Positions 24,497-34,308 are shown, counted from the first letter of the stretch. The stretch: 53,151 bases of DNA from an uncultured Alphaproteobacteria bacterium (GCA_937967795.1 CALBSK010000026.1:1-53151), one strand, 5' to 3'. Numbers and translations are program-made. The notes: generated by a model not told the origin, from the letters alone.

Positions 24497-24563
24497 CTAC
24501 CGGATGTGGCGAGAGTTGGACATCAAGGGTTCGAGTTACTCCTGATGTGTTGGGTTATCGCTT

Positions 24564-25073
24564 TTACTGTTGAAAGAATGCCTCGGCAAAAAGAGGCTGA
24601 GTTGTTAAATACTGGCCACGTTGGCGTACCAACGGAAGGCTATGCGCCTCTCCCCCAAGGTCAATCACTTTTCCTAAAATAATTTCGTGATCACCCCCCT
24701 CATAAATGGCCCCCTTCTCACAAATAATATGCCCTAAAGCTTCCCGAATCAGGAGACAACGCGTTGCAGGGTGTTTTTTTGTTTTAACTTTTTCCCAGGC
24801 CAGGGGGGTGTGCTTGGCAAATCCCTCTGAAAGATGAGACTGATTTGTATTTAATATATTCACCGCAAAGTAACGTGACTTTTTAAAAATGGGTATTGTT
24901 TTAGATTGTTTGGAAAGACAAAATAAAATCTGCGGGGGCTTTAAGGAAACAGATGTAAAAGAACTAATTGTAATACCAACAGGTTCTCCTTCTTCTTCAG
25001 AGAATGTAACAACTGTAACGCCTGTAGGAAAAAGGCCCAGTGTTTTGCGAAATTGATCTTCTGTAATCCTCAT
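24564..25073 (-). CDS. Flavin reductase-like FMN-binding protein
   Basis: The 169-residue protein is a flavin reductase split-barrel (HpaC/ActVB-like) family member: FRKTLGLFPTGVTVVTF, VGITISSFTSVSLKPPQILF, CLSKQSKTIPIF and FAVNILNTNQSHLSEGFA. Such enzymes supply reduced FMN/FAD to a partner monooxygenase. No partner is in view. It stands alone at the left of the murJ genes and is divergent from them. Confidence 0.88.
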   Translation of the reverse strand: MRITEDQFRKTLGLFPTGVTVVTFSEEEGEPVGITISSFTSVSLKPPQILFCLSKQSKTIPIFKKSRYFAVNILNTNQSHLSEGFAKHTPLAWEKVKTKKHPATRCLLIREALGHIICEKGAIYEGGDHEIILGKVIDLGGEAHSLPLVRQRGQYLTTQPLFAEAFFQQ

Positions 25074-25174
25074 TCCCTTCTTTTAGGGGAAAAGGGAACA
25101 TATGAAAACCAATAAATTTAATGGAGAGGGATCTATTATTTTTTTCTTCCCTCTCCCTCATCTTCTCGACCCCA

Positions 25175-25203
25175 TTGACGCTTTACCTCTGGACTTATAT
25201 CTT
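25175..25203 (+). promoter_or_regulatory. Predicted promoter of the murJ-murJ-trpS run
   Basis: -35 TTGACG (25175-25180), 17-base spacer and -10 TATCTT (25198-25203), 26 bases before ATG 25229. Confidence 0.35.
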
Positions 25204-25228
25204 ACCCAACAAATATTAGGAATTATAT

Positions 25229-26776
25229 ATGCATCTTTATAGATCCATTGCCACTGTGGGAGGATTTACCTTTTTAAGCCGTATCACCGGTTTCATTCGA
25301 GATGCCCTCATTGCGGGAATTTTAGGAGTGAGCGGCCTTACGGACGCTTTTTTTGTTGCCTTTAAACTTCCTAATTTCTTCCGTCGTTTTTTTGCTGAAG
25401 GCGCCTTTAACGCGGCTTTTATCCCTCTTTTTTCCGGGATTCTCCTCTCTTCTGGACCTACGGCTGCTCGCCTTTATGGGGAAAAAATCTTTGCTCTTCT
25501 CCTCTTTGGCTTGACAGGATTTGTGCTTCTTTTCGAGCAATTTATGCCTTGGGCCGTCTTTTTAGTGGCTCCCGGCTTTGAAACAACTCCTGAACGCTTT
25601 GATCTTGCCGTTGTTCTTTCTCGTATTACCTTTCCGTACATTCTTTTCATTTCACTTGCCTCTCTTTTAAGTGGAATTCTTAACTCAATGGGAAAATTTG
25701 CCGCTCCTGCTGGAACTCCTGTGATTTTAAATTTAATAATGATCGCAGCACTTCTCATGGCCCTTGCTGAGTGGATTACACCCGGCAAGGGTCTTGCATG
25801 GGCTGTTTTCTTAGCGGGGATTCTTCAATTAGGCTGGCTTTGGATCGCGTGTCATTGGCAGGGAATGAGTCTGAAACTTTCTCCCCTCTCTTTTACGCCC
25901 GAAATAAGGTCTCTTATCCGCCTAGGCATCCCAGGAGCTATCAGCGCAGGCGTTGTACAAGTTAACCTTTTCATGGATATGATTTTTGCCTCTTGGCTTC
26001 CAACAGGAGCCGTCTCTTACCTTTTTTATGCGGATAGACTCAATCAACTTCCCCTCGGTGTGATTGGAATTGCGGTGAGCACAGCCCTTCTCCCTGAACT
26101 TTCCAAACACATCAAAGAGGGCAATCACAAAGAAGCTCACCTTACGCAAAATCGAGCCCTTGAATTTGCCCTTGCCATCACTTTACCCGCAGCAGTTGGG
26201 CTGATTGTTTTAGGGGGGCCCCTTGTTGCTTTATTATTTGAGAGAGGAGCGTTTACAAGTCAGGACGCCACTTCAACAGGTTATACCCTTTCTGCTTTTG
26301 CAGCAGGTCTTCCAGCTTATGTCCTCGTTAAAATTTTGAGCACTCAATTTTTTGCTCGCCAGGATACAAAAACCCCTATGAAAATAGCCATAGTGGCGGT
26401 TGCTTTAAACTTTATCTTAAATTGCGCTTTGATTAGTCCATTGAGTTATGTAGGACTTGCCTTATCAACGGCTCTTTCTGCCTGGGTTAACGCCCTGACG
26501 TTAGGGTTTCTTCTTTTTTCAAGGGAATGGATTGTGTTTGATACACGCATGAAAGCTATTTTACCACGCCTTGTGTCTTCCTCTCTTTTGATGGGTGTTT
26601 TTTGTTATGGATTCCAGTTTATAACTCCTTTTCCTAAAAGTCTCCTCATGCGCATATGCGTTGTGGGATTATGGATTTTTGGGGGGTTTATAACCTACAT
26701 TATGTCCGCGCGTCTTATAGGAGCTTTTTACTTTAAAGATCTCCAAAAGTTTTTAAAAAACCAATCTGTCTCGTGA
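25229..26776 (+). CDS. murJ: Lipid II flippase MurJ/MviN, first paralogue
   Basis: The 515-residue MATE-like membrane protein has about 14 membrane segments and the MurJ signature DAFFVAFKLPNFFRRFFAEGAFNAAF (split here: LPNFFRRFFAEG then AFNAAFIPLF). MurJ flips lipid II to the periplasm for peptidoglycan synthesis. The conserved Arg residues of the N-lobe (TGFIRD) and the FARQDTKTPMKIA loop are present. It is followed 64 bases later by a second paralogue of exactly the same length. Confidence 0.92.
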   Translation: MHLYRSIATVGGFTFLSRITGFIRDALIAGILGVSGLTDAFFVAFKLPNFFRRFFAEGAFNAAFIPLFSGILLSSGPTAARLYGEKIFALLLFGLTGFVLLFEQFMPWAVFLVAPGFETTPERFDLAVVLSRITFPYILFISLASLLSGILNSMGKFAAPAGTPVILNLIMIAALLMALAEWITPGKGLAWAVFLAGILQLGWLWIACHWQGMSLKLSPLSFTPEIRSLIRLGIPGAISAGVVQVNLFMDMIFASWLPTGAVSYLFYADRLNQLPLGVIGIAVSTALLPELSKHIKEGNHKEAHLTQNRALEFALAITLPAAVGLIVLGGPLVALLFERGAFTSQDATSTGYTLSAFAAGLPAYVLVKILSTQFFARQDTKTPMKIAIVAVALNFILNCALISPLSYVGLALSTALSAWVNALTLGFLLFSREWIVFDTRMKAILPRLVSSSLLMGVFCYGFQFITPFPKSLLMRICVVGLWIFGGFITYIMSARLIGAFYFKDLQKFLKNQSVS

Positions 26777-26840
26777 AAGGGTTGCATCCCTCAAAAAATA
26801 TTTTATAACAAGAACGACATGAATGAGGAGGTGATTAAAG

Positions 26841-28388
26841 ATGAATCTTATTCGTTCTATTACAACGGTTGGAGGATATACGATCGGCAGCCGTTTATGT
26901 GGATTTGTACGGGAAATCCTCACTGCTTCTTTTTTAGGAGCGGGAGCAGCGTCTGATGCCCTTGTGGTCGCCATTAAATTCCCTCAAATCTTTCGCCGTC
27001 TTTTTGCTGAAGGAGCGTTTAATGCTTCTTTCGTTCCTCTCTTCGCAGGAATTTTGGCAACAAAAGGGAAAGGGGAAGCGCGCACCTTTGCGGAAAAAAT
27101 ATTAACCCTTTGGGTTGGCGTTCTTTTTCTTCTAATGCTTGGTGTTGAGCTCTTCCTTCCTACCTTAATGCCTCTTTTAGTACCGGGTTTTAAAACAACA
27201 CCCGATCGTCTTTATTATGCCATAGAATTTAGTCGCATTACTTTTCCCTTTATTTTCTTTATTTCCCTTACAGCTCTTTACAGCGGAATGTTAAATTCCA
27301 TCGATAAATTCGCTATTGTTGCCTTATCTCCTATGGTCGGGAACATGGTGATCCTTGCCATTGTAGTAGGGTTTTATGATAAATTTTGTTCTCCAGGATA
27401 TGCTTTTGCCTGGGGGATTATGTGTTGTGGGATCTTACAATGGTTATGGGTATGGATTCCTTCTCTTAAAGAGGGATTAGGATTGCGATTTGTATGGCCC
27501 CAGCTGGATAAAAATACAAAACGTTTCTTTATAACCTTGGCTCCTGCAGCCTTTGGATCAGGGATCATCCAAATTAATCTTTTTGTGGGCTCTTATATTG
27601 CTTCTTGGCTTCCCACAGGCGCCATTTCCTATCTCAATTATGCAGATAGGCTTAATCAATTACCTCTGAGTGTCATTGGTGTTGCGGTGAGTACAGCCCT
27701 TCTCCCCATTCTTTCCCGTCAAATCCGTTCACAATCCTGGAAAAAAGCACAGCAAACACAAAATCAAGCTCTTGAATTTTCAATGTTTTTGACCCTTCCC
27801 GCAGCCCTTTCTCTTATCTTTTTAGCAGAACCCTTTGTCATGATCGTCTTTGAACGAGGAGCTTTTACAGAACAAGATACAGGAGCAACCGCTCTTACCC
27901 TTCAGGCCCTCGCTGGTGGTCTTCCAGCTTATGTGCTCATCAAAGTTTTCAGCTCCAGTTTCTTTGCCCGTCAAAACACCCTCACACCTGTATATGCAGC
28001 TTGTGCAGGAATCGTCGTTGATATCGGAGTCAGTCTTATGTTGATGAACACGTTTCATCAAGTTGGAATTGCTCTTGCTACAGCGGCCGCCGGATGGGTA
28101 AATGCACTTTGGTTAGGCTATTTTCTTTGGCGTCAAGGCTATTTAAGCGTTGAAGTTCGTTTAAAGAAATTTGCTTTCCGAATGATTTTCACCTGTGGAG
28201 GAACGATTGTTCTCCTTAAAGGCCTTCAAGCTCTTCTTCATCCCCTTCTGTTTGAAGGAGAGTTTACAAGAAGCCTCTCTGTTGCGGGTCTTGTCAGCTT
28301 TGGTCTTTTAAGCTTTTTAATTCTCTCTCATTTTATGGGTGCGTTAAAGTTTCATGAACTTAAACTTATGTTTTCATCGAGGACTTAA
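26841..28388 (+). CDS. Lipid II flippase MurJ/MviN, second paralogue
   Basis: The 515-residue protein is a diverged tandem duplicate of the preceding murJ, with the same blocks in the same order (LCGFVREILTASFLGAGAAS, FPQIFRRLFAEGAFNASFVP, FFARQNTLTPVYA). It has a very strong ribosome site, GAGGAGGTGAT, upstream of ATG 26841. Its stop TAA shares a base with the trpS ATG, so translation is coupled. Which copy is the true lipid II flippase, and whether the other moves a different lipid-linked precursor, cannot be told. Confidence 0.9.
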   Translation: MNLIRSITTVGGYTIGSRLCGFVREILTASFLGAGAASDALVVAIKFPQIFRRLFAEGAFNASFVPLFAGILATKGKGEARTFAEKILTLWVGVLFLLMLGVELFLPTLMPLLVPGFKTTPDRLYYAIEFSRITFPFIFFISLTALYSGMLNSIDKFAIVALSPMVGNMVILAIVVGFYDKFCSPGYAFAWGIMCCGILQWLWVWIPSLKEGLGLRFVWPQLDKNTKRFFITLAPAAFGSGIIQINLFVGSYIASWLPTGAISYLNYADRLNQLPLSVIGVAVSTALLPILSRQIRSQSWKKAQQTQNQALEFSMFLTLPAALSLIFLAEPFVMIVFERGAFTEQDTGATALTLQALAGGLPAYVLIKVFSSSFFARQNTLTPVYAACAGIVVDIGVSLMLMNTFHQVGIALATAAAGWVNALWLGYFLWRQGYLSVEVRLKKFAFRMIFTCGGTIVLLKGLQALLHPLLFEGEFTRSLSVAGLVSFGLLSFLILSHFMGALKFHELKLMFSSRT

Positions 28389-29386
28389 TGGGACGGATTT
28401 TTTCAGGCATACAACCGACAGGGAACCTTCATCTGGGAAATTATTTAGGAGCCATTCGCAACTGGGTTGCGCTGCAAGAGACTCACGAAAACTTCTTTTG
28501 TATTGTAGACCTGCACGCCCTCACAACACTTCCTGGGCCCAAAAAACTTCAGGAAAATGTAAAAAAAGTGGCGGCTGCTTATATTGCAGCAGGAATTGAC
28601 CCTGAAAAATCGTATATTTTTCCTCAAAGTTCTGTCCCCGCTCATTGTGAACTTGCCTGGATATTTGCCTGCCTGACTCCCCTCGGCTGGCTTAATCGCA
28701 TGACGCAATTTAAGGAAAAAGCAGGTAAACAACGGGAGCAAGCCAATCTTGGTCTTTATGCCTATCCTGTTTTGCAAGCAGCGGATATTCTCGTTTACAA
28801 AGCAACTCATGTTCCCGTTGGGGAAGACCAAAAGCAACATATTGAGTTGGCGCGAGATATAGCTGGCGCCTTTAACCGCCACTATCAAGTGGACTATTTT
28901 GACCTTCCTGAACCTTTTATTTTAAAAACAGCTGCACGCGTCATGAGTCTGCGAGATGGAACTTCTAAAATGAGTAAGTCCGATCCCTCCGATTATAGCC
29001 GTATTCATTTGACGGATGACCCTGATACAATTATCCTTAAGATTCGCAAAGCGAGAACAGATCCTGATCCTATCGCAGGAACACCTCAAGCCATGGAAAA
29101 TCGTCCCGAAGCCCTTAATCTTTTAAATATATATGCAGCTTTAACCAATCAACGTTTAGAAGACGTTTGTCTAGAATTTGAAGGCTCTTCTTTTGCTCCC
29201 TTTAAGCAAAAATTGGCAGATCAAATCATTGCTGTCTTCGAACCTATTCATGAGCGCACGTTGGCTTTATTAGAGGAGCCTGATTTTCTTGGAGCGGTTC
29301 TTAAAAAAGGAGCTGACAAAGCAAGAGACCTTGCATTACAACATCTAAATGAAGTTCGAGAGATTGTAGGGTTTTTAAAAACGTAA
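28388..29386 (+). CDS. trpS: Tryptophanyl-tRNA synthetase
   Basis: The 332-residue class I synthetase has the HIGH-like motif PTGNLHLGNYLGAI (residues 10-23) and the KMSKS loop SKMSKSDPSDYS. Typical TrpRS elements QSSVPAHCELAW and VPVGEDQKQHIELARDIA are intact. Length is normal. The ATG overlaps the stop of the second murJ by one base. Confidence 0.97.
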   Translation: MGRIFSGIQPTGNLHLGNYLGAIRNWVALQETHENFFCIVDLHALTTLPGPKKLQENVKKVAAAYIAAGIDPEKSYIFPQSSVPAHCELAWIFACLTPLGWLNRMTQFKEKAGKQREQANLGLYAYPVLQAADILVYKATHVPVGEDQKQHIELARDIAGAFNRHYQVDYFDLPEPFILKTAARVMSLRDGTSKMSKSDPSDYSRIHLTDDPDTIILKIRKARTDPDPIAGTPQAMENRPEALNLLNIYAALTNQRLEDVCLEFEGSSFAPFKQKLADQIIAVFEPIHERTLALLEEPDFLGAVLKKGADKARDLALQHLNEVREIVGFLKT

Positions 29387-29390
29387 AATT

Positions 29391-29951
29391 ATGAAACGCA
29401 TTTTTGATCTTCTTATTGCTTTTATTTTCTCTCTTTTGTTGTTTCCCCTTATCTTAATCATTTCTCTCATGGTTAAGCTTACTTCAGAAGGGCCCATTCT
29501 TTATTGGTCGAATCGAGTTGGCAAAAATAATCTGATCTTTAAAATGCCAAAATTTCGAACGATGTATGTCGATACGCCACCTCTTGCAACAAGACATATG
29601 GCCCAGCCCGAACAATATCTCACATCAATTGGACCTTTTTTAAGAAAAACATCTCTCGATGAAATTCCTCAATTATGGTCAATTATAAAAGGAGATATGA
29701 GTTTTGTAGGCCCTCGTCCCGTTCTTACAAATGAGGAAGACCTTCTTATTTTACGTACCCAAGAAGGTATTCACCTTTACAAACCCGGTCTTACGGGGTG
29801 GGCGCAAATTAACGGTCGTGATTCTGTTACAATTGAACAACGCGTGGCTCTAGAAAAAGATTATATAAAAAAACAATCCTTTTTGTTTGATATTCTTATT
29901 TTTTGGAAGACGATTCCAAAAGTGTTATTTAAAAAAGACATCGTTCACTGA
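29391..29951 (+). CDS. Monotopic sugar-1-phosphate transferase (bacterial sugar transferase, PglC-like)
   Basis: The 186-residue protein is a minimal phosphoglycosyl transferase: an N-terminal re-entrant membrane helix (residues 5-28), KMPKFRTMY, then the catalytic DE pair in RKTSLDEIPQLWSIIKGDMS, FVGPRPVL and KPGLTGWAQINGRD. These enzymes move a sugar-1-phosphate from a UDP-sugar to undecaprenyl phosphate, starting glycan or O-antigen assembly. It starts four bases after trpS. With the WbpP-like epimerase at 11266 it could supply GlcNAc/GalNAc-type glycans. The following 29952-30074 has no gene. Confidence 0.9.
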   Translation: MKRIFDLLIAFIFSLLLFPLILIISLMVKLTSEGPILYWSNRVGKNNLIFKMPKFRTMYVDTPPLATRHMAQPEQYLTSIGPFLRKTSLDEIPQLWSIIKGDMSFVGPRPVLTNEEDLLILRTQEGIHLYKPGLTGWAQINGRDSVTIEQRVALEKDYIKKQSFLFDILIFWKTIPKVLFKKDIVH

Positions 29952-30074
29952 TATCCTAAATGAGTCACTCTCCGGTCACTCTGAACTTATTTCAGAATTA
30001 TCCGACTAGAACCCTTGACCATCCAGGTCATTGATGAGTAGGGTAAAGGAAATGATGTGTAGCCTCGTCCCCTT

Positions 30075-30944
30075 ATGAAAACTGATTTTCAGACCGTTAT
30101 CTTAAAGCTCCAAGAATTCTGGTCTCAAAAAGGGTGTGTTCTCCTTCAACCTTATGACGCCGAAGTGGGGGCAGGGACATTTCACCCTGCCACAACTTTA
30201 AAAGCTTTGGGCCCCACGCCGTGGCGCGCTGCTTACGTTCAGCCTTCTCGAAGACCTGCCGATGGACGTTATGGAAAAAACCCGAATCGGCTCTATCGTC
30301 ATCATCAATATCAGGTCATATTAAAACCCTCTCCGCAGGATGTTCAGGATATTTATCTGGAAAGTTTAAAATATATTGGCTTCGATCCCCTCCTTCACGA
30401 CATTCGTTTTGTGGAGGATGATTGGGAAAGCCCTACGCTCGGAGCTTCCGGTTTGGGTTGGGAAGTCTGGGCAGACGGCCAAGAAATTACCCAATTCACC
30501 TATTTCCAACAAGTGGGTGGGTTTCCTTGCAATCCCATTTCTGCTGAGTTGACCTATGGGCTTGAACGCCTTGTTCAAGTCCTCCAAGGAATTGAAAACA
30601 TCTATGATTTGGATTGGAATGGGGCGGAAGGAAATGCCCGTATGACTTATGGCGATGTCGCCCTTCAAATGGAGCAAGAGTTTTCTGCTTTTAGCTTTGA
30701 GCAGGTGGATGCGCCTATGATCTTTCGTCATTTTGAAGATGCTGAAACCTTGTGCCGTCATCTTGTTAAAAATAAGCTTGTTCTTCCTGCCTATGAATAT
30801 TGTCTTAAAGCAAGCCATCTCTTTAATCTATTAGATGCAAGAGGCGTTTTAAGCGTAACCGAGCGAGCCAACATCATCGGGCGGGTAAGATCGCTCGCCC
30901 GTCAGTGTTGCGAGCTTTGGATGGAGAATTCTCACCATGGCTGA
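30075..30944 (+). CDS. glyQ: Glycyl-tRNA synthetase alpha subunit
   Basis: The 289-residue protein has the class II catalytic core of bacterial GlyQ: FWSQKGCVLLQPYDAEVGAG, PWRAAYVQPSRRPADGRYG, FVEDDWESPTLGASGLGWEV and ELTYGLERLVQVLQG. GlyQ forms an alpha2beta2 enzyme with GlyS. It overlaps glyS by eight bases (ATGGCTGA). The cognate tRNA-Gly(GCC) is at 9748. Confidence 0.97.
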   Translation: MKTDFQTVILKLQEFWSQKGCVLLQPYDAEVGAGTFHPATTLKALGPTPWRAAYVQPSRRPADGRYGKNPNRLYRHHQYQVILKPSPQDVQDIYLESLKYIGFDPLLHDIRFVEDDWESPTLGASGLGWEVWADGQEITQFTYFQQVGGFPCNPISAELTYGLERLVQVLQGIENIYDLDWNGAEGNARMTYGDVALQMEQEFSAFSFEQVDAPMIFRHFEDAETLCRHLVKNKLVLPAYEYCLKASHLFNLLDARGVLSVTERANIIGRVRSLARQCCELWMENSHHG

Positions 30945-33024
30945 ATGGCTTTTTGAAATCCTTTCAGAAGAAATCCCTTCTCGCATGCAAAAAGAAGCGC
31001 AAGCGCAGCTTAAGGCATTGACGGAGTCATCTTTAAAAGAAAATGAGTTATCTTTTGAAAACATTAGAACTTTTGTAACACCTAGAAGATTAACGGTGGC
31101 CGTAAATGGATTACCTCTCCAAACAGGGGAGAGAACAGAGGAGAAAAAAGGGCCGCGGATAGATGCCCCTCAAGCAGCTATCGAAGGGTTTCTGAAAACT
31201 GCCAATGTCAGACGGGAAGATTGTGAAGTTAAAGAAACGTCCAAAGGATCTTTTTTATTTGTTACCATAAAGAAAACCTCTTGTCCTACTCAAAAGATTC
31301 TGTCTCAGGTGGCTTTGTCCCTTTTAGAACAATTTCGCTGGCCAAAATCGATGCGTTGGGGAAGTCTTTCCCTGTCATGGGTTCGCCCCCTTCGGGGGCT
31401 TCTGAATATTTTTGAGGGGGAAATTGTTCCTCTCTCCTATGCGGGACTTGAAGCGTCAAATAAAACACACGGACATCGTTTTTTAGCATTTCCTTCTTTT
31501 ATCGTCGAAAGTTTTAAGGACTATCAGAAAAAGCTGAAGGATCATTTTGTGATTTTAGACTGGGAAGAACGCCGGGTTCTTATTCAGAAGGAAATCACTC
31601 GATTAGCCCAAGAATCAGACCTTGTGCTTTTTAAGGATGAATCCCTTTTAGATGAGGTTGCAGGACTTGTTGAGTGGCCGGTGGGTTTGAAAGGCAAAGT
31701 CGATCCCCATTTTATGACTCTCCCACCTGAGGTCATCACCACCCCCATGCGTGTTCATCAACGCTACTTCCCCCTTAGCGATTCAAAAGGAAATTTAGCG
31801 CCTGCTTTTGGTATTATTGCCAATATTGAAACCCGTGATTTTGGCAAAACAATTATTACCGGCAATGAACGTGTTTTAAGAGCGCGCCTAGAGGATGCTC
31901 AATTCTTTTGGGAGCAAGATCAGAAAAAACCACTTCAAAGTTTTAATACAACTTTAAAAACGAGGCTTTTCCACCAACAATTAGGAAGCATTTTTGACAA
32001 AGTTGAACGCTTGATCAAGCTTTCCTCTCGCATAGCAGAAAAAGTCGGTGTCGACTCCAACACTGTATCGCGGGCAGCTCTTTTATCCAAAGCCGACCTC
32101 GCTTCCCTTATGGTTGGTGAATTCCCTGAGCTTCAAGGAATTATGGGACGTTACTACGCGCACGCTCAAGGAGAAGTTTCGGAAGTGTCTCAGGCCATTG
32201 AAGAACATTATTGGCCAAAAGTTTCAGGAGGGCCCATCCCTGAGGCTGCCCCGAGCTTGATTCTTGCCATGGCCGACCGAATGGATACGCTTATCGGTTT
32301 TTTTACCATCGGCGTTACCCCTTCGGGATCCAAGGATCCTTTTGCTTTGAGACGCGCGGGTTTGAGTCTTATCGCTCTTTCCTTAAATCCTTACTTTAGT
32401 CTTTCTATGGTTGAAGCCTTAAGCTGGGCTTATGAGACCTACCCCTGGTCAGAACTTTCGCCTTCTCTCTTAAAAAATAAAGAAGAAGCTCTTCATGACT
32501 TATGGCAATTCCTTTTGGAACGGTTTAAATTTACTTTACGAAATGGTCAAGGCAGCCCTTATGATCATGTAGATGCGGTTTTAGCGGTTGCCGATACAAA
32601 CCCCACATTTTCTGATCTTGCCTTAAGAGTCCAAGCTTTAGACCAATTGATGGATGGAAAAGATGGCCAAAACTTACTTATAGCCTACAAGCGAACTTCT
32701 AATATCTTAAGAATTGAAGAAGAAAAAGATAAACAAACCTATGCAGGCAACGTGAGAGAACACATTTTAAAAGCTTCTGCAGAAAAAGCCCTTTTTATGA
32801 GTTTGTTAGAAAAGTCTCCTCATATTCAAGAGCTCCTTACCCAAAGAAATTTTATCAAAGCTGTCCAAGGCTTAGCCACACTCAGGCCTACCGTAGATCA
32901 GTTCTTCGATGAGGTGGTGGTTAACACAGAAGAAGAGGAAATTCGAACAAACCGTCTTCATCTTTTAGCTCTTCTCCGCAATACACTCCATCAAGTAGCG
33001 GATTTTTCTAAAATTGAAGGTTAA
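30937..33024 (+). CDS. glyS: Glycyl-tRNA synthetase beta subunit
   Basis: The 695-residue GlyS opens MAEWLFEILSEEIPSRMQKE and has the family blocks WPKSMRWG, KTHGHRFL, VEWPVGLKGKVDPHFMTLP and YFPLSDSKGNLAPAFGIIAN. The HD-like domain and C-terminal anticodon-binding region (GSKDPFALRRAGLSLI) follow. Length is normal. It overlaps glyQ and is followed 19 bases later by cdd. Confidence 0.97.
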   Translation: MAEWLFEILSEEIPSRMQKEAQAQLKALTESSLKENELSFENIRTFVTPRRLTVAVNGLPLQTGERTEEKKGPRIDAPQAAIEGFLKTANVRREDCEVKETSKGSFLFVTIKKTSCPTQKILSQVALSLLEQFRWPKSMRWGSLSLSWVRPLRGLLNIFEGEIVPLSYAGLEASNKTHGHRFLAFPSFIVESFKDYQKKLKDHFVILDWEERRVLIQKEITRLAQESDLVLFKDESLLDEVAGLVEWPVGLKGKVDPHFMTLPPEVITTPMRVHQRYFPLSDSKGNLAPAFGIIANIETRDFGKTIITGNERVLRARLEDAQFFWEQDQKKPLQSFNTTLKTRLFHQQLGSIFDKVERLIKLSSRIAEKVGVDSNTVSRAALLSKADLASLMVGEFPELQGIMGRYYAHAQGEVSEVSQAIEEHYWPKVSGGPIPEAAPSLILAMADRMDTLIGFFTIGVTPSGSKDPFALRRAGLSLIALSLNPYFSLSMVEALSWAYETYPWSELSPSLLKNKEEALHDLWQFLLERFKFTLRNGQGSPYDHVDAVLAVADTNPTFSDLALRVQALDQLMDGKDGQNLLIAYKRTSNILRIEEEKDKQTYAGNVREHILKASAEKALFMSLLEKSPHIQELLTQRNFIKAVQGLATLRPTVDQFFDEVVVNTEEEEIRTNRLHLLALLRNTLHQVADFSKIEG

Positions 33025-33043
33025 CCTAAGGAAAGAAGTAAAC

Positions 33044-33493
33044 ATGATTTCAAAAGAGTTACAAGAAAAGCTAATTGGCCTTGCTAAAGAAGCTCAAAAA
33101 AAGTCCTATACTCCTTATTCAAAATTTCCTATAGGCGCTGCCCTGATTACAGATGAAGACGAAATTTACACGGGCTGTAATATTGAAAATATCTCATACG
33201 GTTTAACCAATTGTGGGGAGAGAACAGCTATCTTTAAAATGGTTTCTGAAAAAGGGCCTAAAGGAAAGATTAAAGCCATTGCCGTGACCTCAAAAGCCGA
33301 TATTGCTTGCGCTCCTTGTGGAGCCTGTCGACAGGTCATTCAGGAATTCAGCACCCCTGATACGGTTGTGATTTATAAAGGCCACCATGACTATGTGGTA
33401 GTTCCCATGAGTCAACATTTGCCCGGCGCTTTTACAGAGTTTGTAGCGATTGATCACAACGGCTCGTTAACGCGCATCCAAACAGGCGCGTAA
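33044..33493 (+). CDS. cdd: Cytidine deaminase
   Basis: The 149-residue homotetrameric-type cytidine deaminase has the zinc and proton-shuttle motif NCGERTAIFK (Cys and Glu) and the second zinc site APCGACRQVIQEF. SYTPYSKFPIGAAL and GCNIENISYGLTNC are classical. It converts cytidine and deoxycytidine to uridine forms in salvage. ATG 33044 is chosen over an in-frame ATG inside glyS because AAGGAAAG lies eight bases upstream. Its 3' end overlaps the convergent ygfZ by 40 bases. Confidence 0.95.
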   Translation: MISKELQEKLIGLAKEAQKKSYTPYSKFPIGAALITDEDEIYTGCNIENISYGLTNCGERTAIFKMVSEKGPKGKIKAIAVTSKADIACAPCGACRQVIQEFSTPDTVVIYKGHHDYVVVPMSQHLPGAFTEFVAIDHNGSLTRIQTGA

Positions 33494-34308
33494 GGCCTTA
33501 AACAAGTCCTTCCCCAGGAAAACTCTTCCTGATCCTTTACGGCTTCGATACGAAGGAGAGCCAATCCCTGAGAGCCGTTATGGGTTCGCATTTCTCCGAC
33601 CTCTTTGCCGCTTGAAAAAATCCCCACATTTTCAGTGGGTATTGTTCCCTCAATGCGGACGGGAAAAAGACGTTTGCGTACAAGACCACGATATTTTGTA
33701 CGGGCTGTTAACTCTTGCCCCATATAACATCCTTTCGTCCAACTGATGGCGTTCAACTCATCCAACCCTGATTCCAGGAGAATTGCTTTTTCAGGGATAA
33801 GATCGCGTCCCCCTTCAGGAACACCGAGAACGAGACGATGAAGATCATAATCAAAAGGCGTCCTGGGCTGAAAATCTTTGGGGGGCCTTTCTCCTAGGGC
33901 GCGAGCTCCTAATTCTAAAAGGCGCGGATCCATAAAAATGCCATGATGAGCTCTTCCCATCTCTTCTGAAAGACCTAGATGTGGGGCTATTCCCTCTCCC
34001 CACAGTGCAAAAACGGTAAGGTCGAAGCGAGGGGTAAGAGTCACCCTTGATCGTAATTTGTATAAGTTAAGCTTTTTTAACAGAGCTTCCAACCGGTCTT
34101 TTTCTACATCGAGAAAGTAAGAGCCTTCGATTTCTATAATAAAAAAATCATATAAAAAGCGCCCTTGAGGTGAGAGAAGGGCCGCATAAATCGCGCGCTC
34201 AGGCGTTACAAGCGTGATATCATTAGTAATGAGCCCTTGGAGAAAGGAAGCTCTATCTTCGCCTTGAATTTCGAGTATCCCACGGTGGGGGAGTTCTGTA
34301 CAAAACAT
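33454..34308 (-). CDS. ygfZ: YgfZ/GcvT-like folate-binding iron-sulfur protein
   Basis: The 284-residue protein has the YgfZ signature KGCYMGQELTARTKYRG, whose Cys is essential in E. coli for tetrahydrofolate-dependent iron-sulfur cluster assembly or repair. The N-terminal IQGEDRASFLQGLITNDI and LLSPQGRFLYDFFI are typical of this T-protein-related fold. It is convergent with cdd, overlapping by 40 bases. Confidence 0.93.
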   Translation of the reverse strand: MFCTELPHRGILEIQGEDRASFLQGLITNDITLVTPERAIYAALLSPQGRFLYDFFIIEIEGSYFLDVEKDRLEALLKKLNLYKLRSRVTLTPRFDLTVFALWGEGIAPHLGLSEEMGRAHHGIFMDPRLLELGARALGERPPKDFQPRTPFDYDLHRLVLGVPEGGRDLIPEKAILLESGLDELNAISWTKGCYMGQELTARTKYRGLVRKRLFPVRIEGTIPTENVGIFSSGKEVGEMRTHNGSQGLALLRIEAVKDQEEFSWGRTCLRPYAPVWMRVNEPL

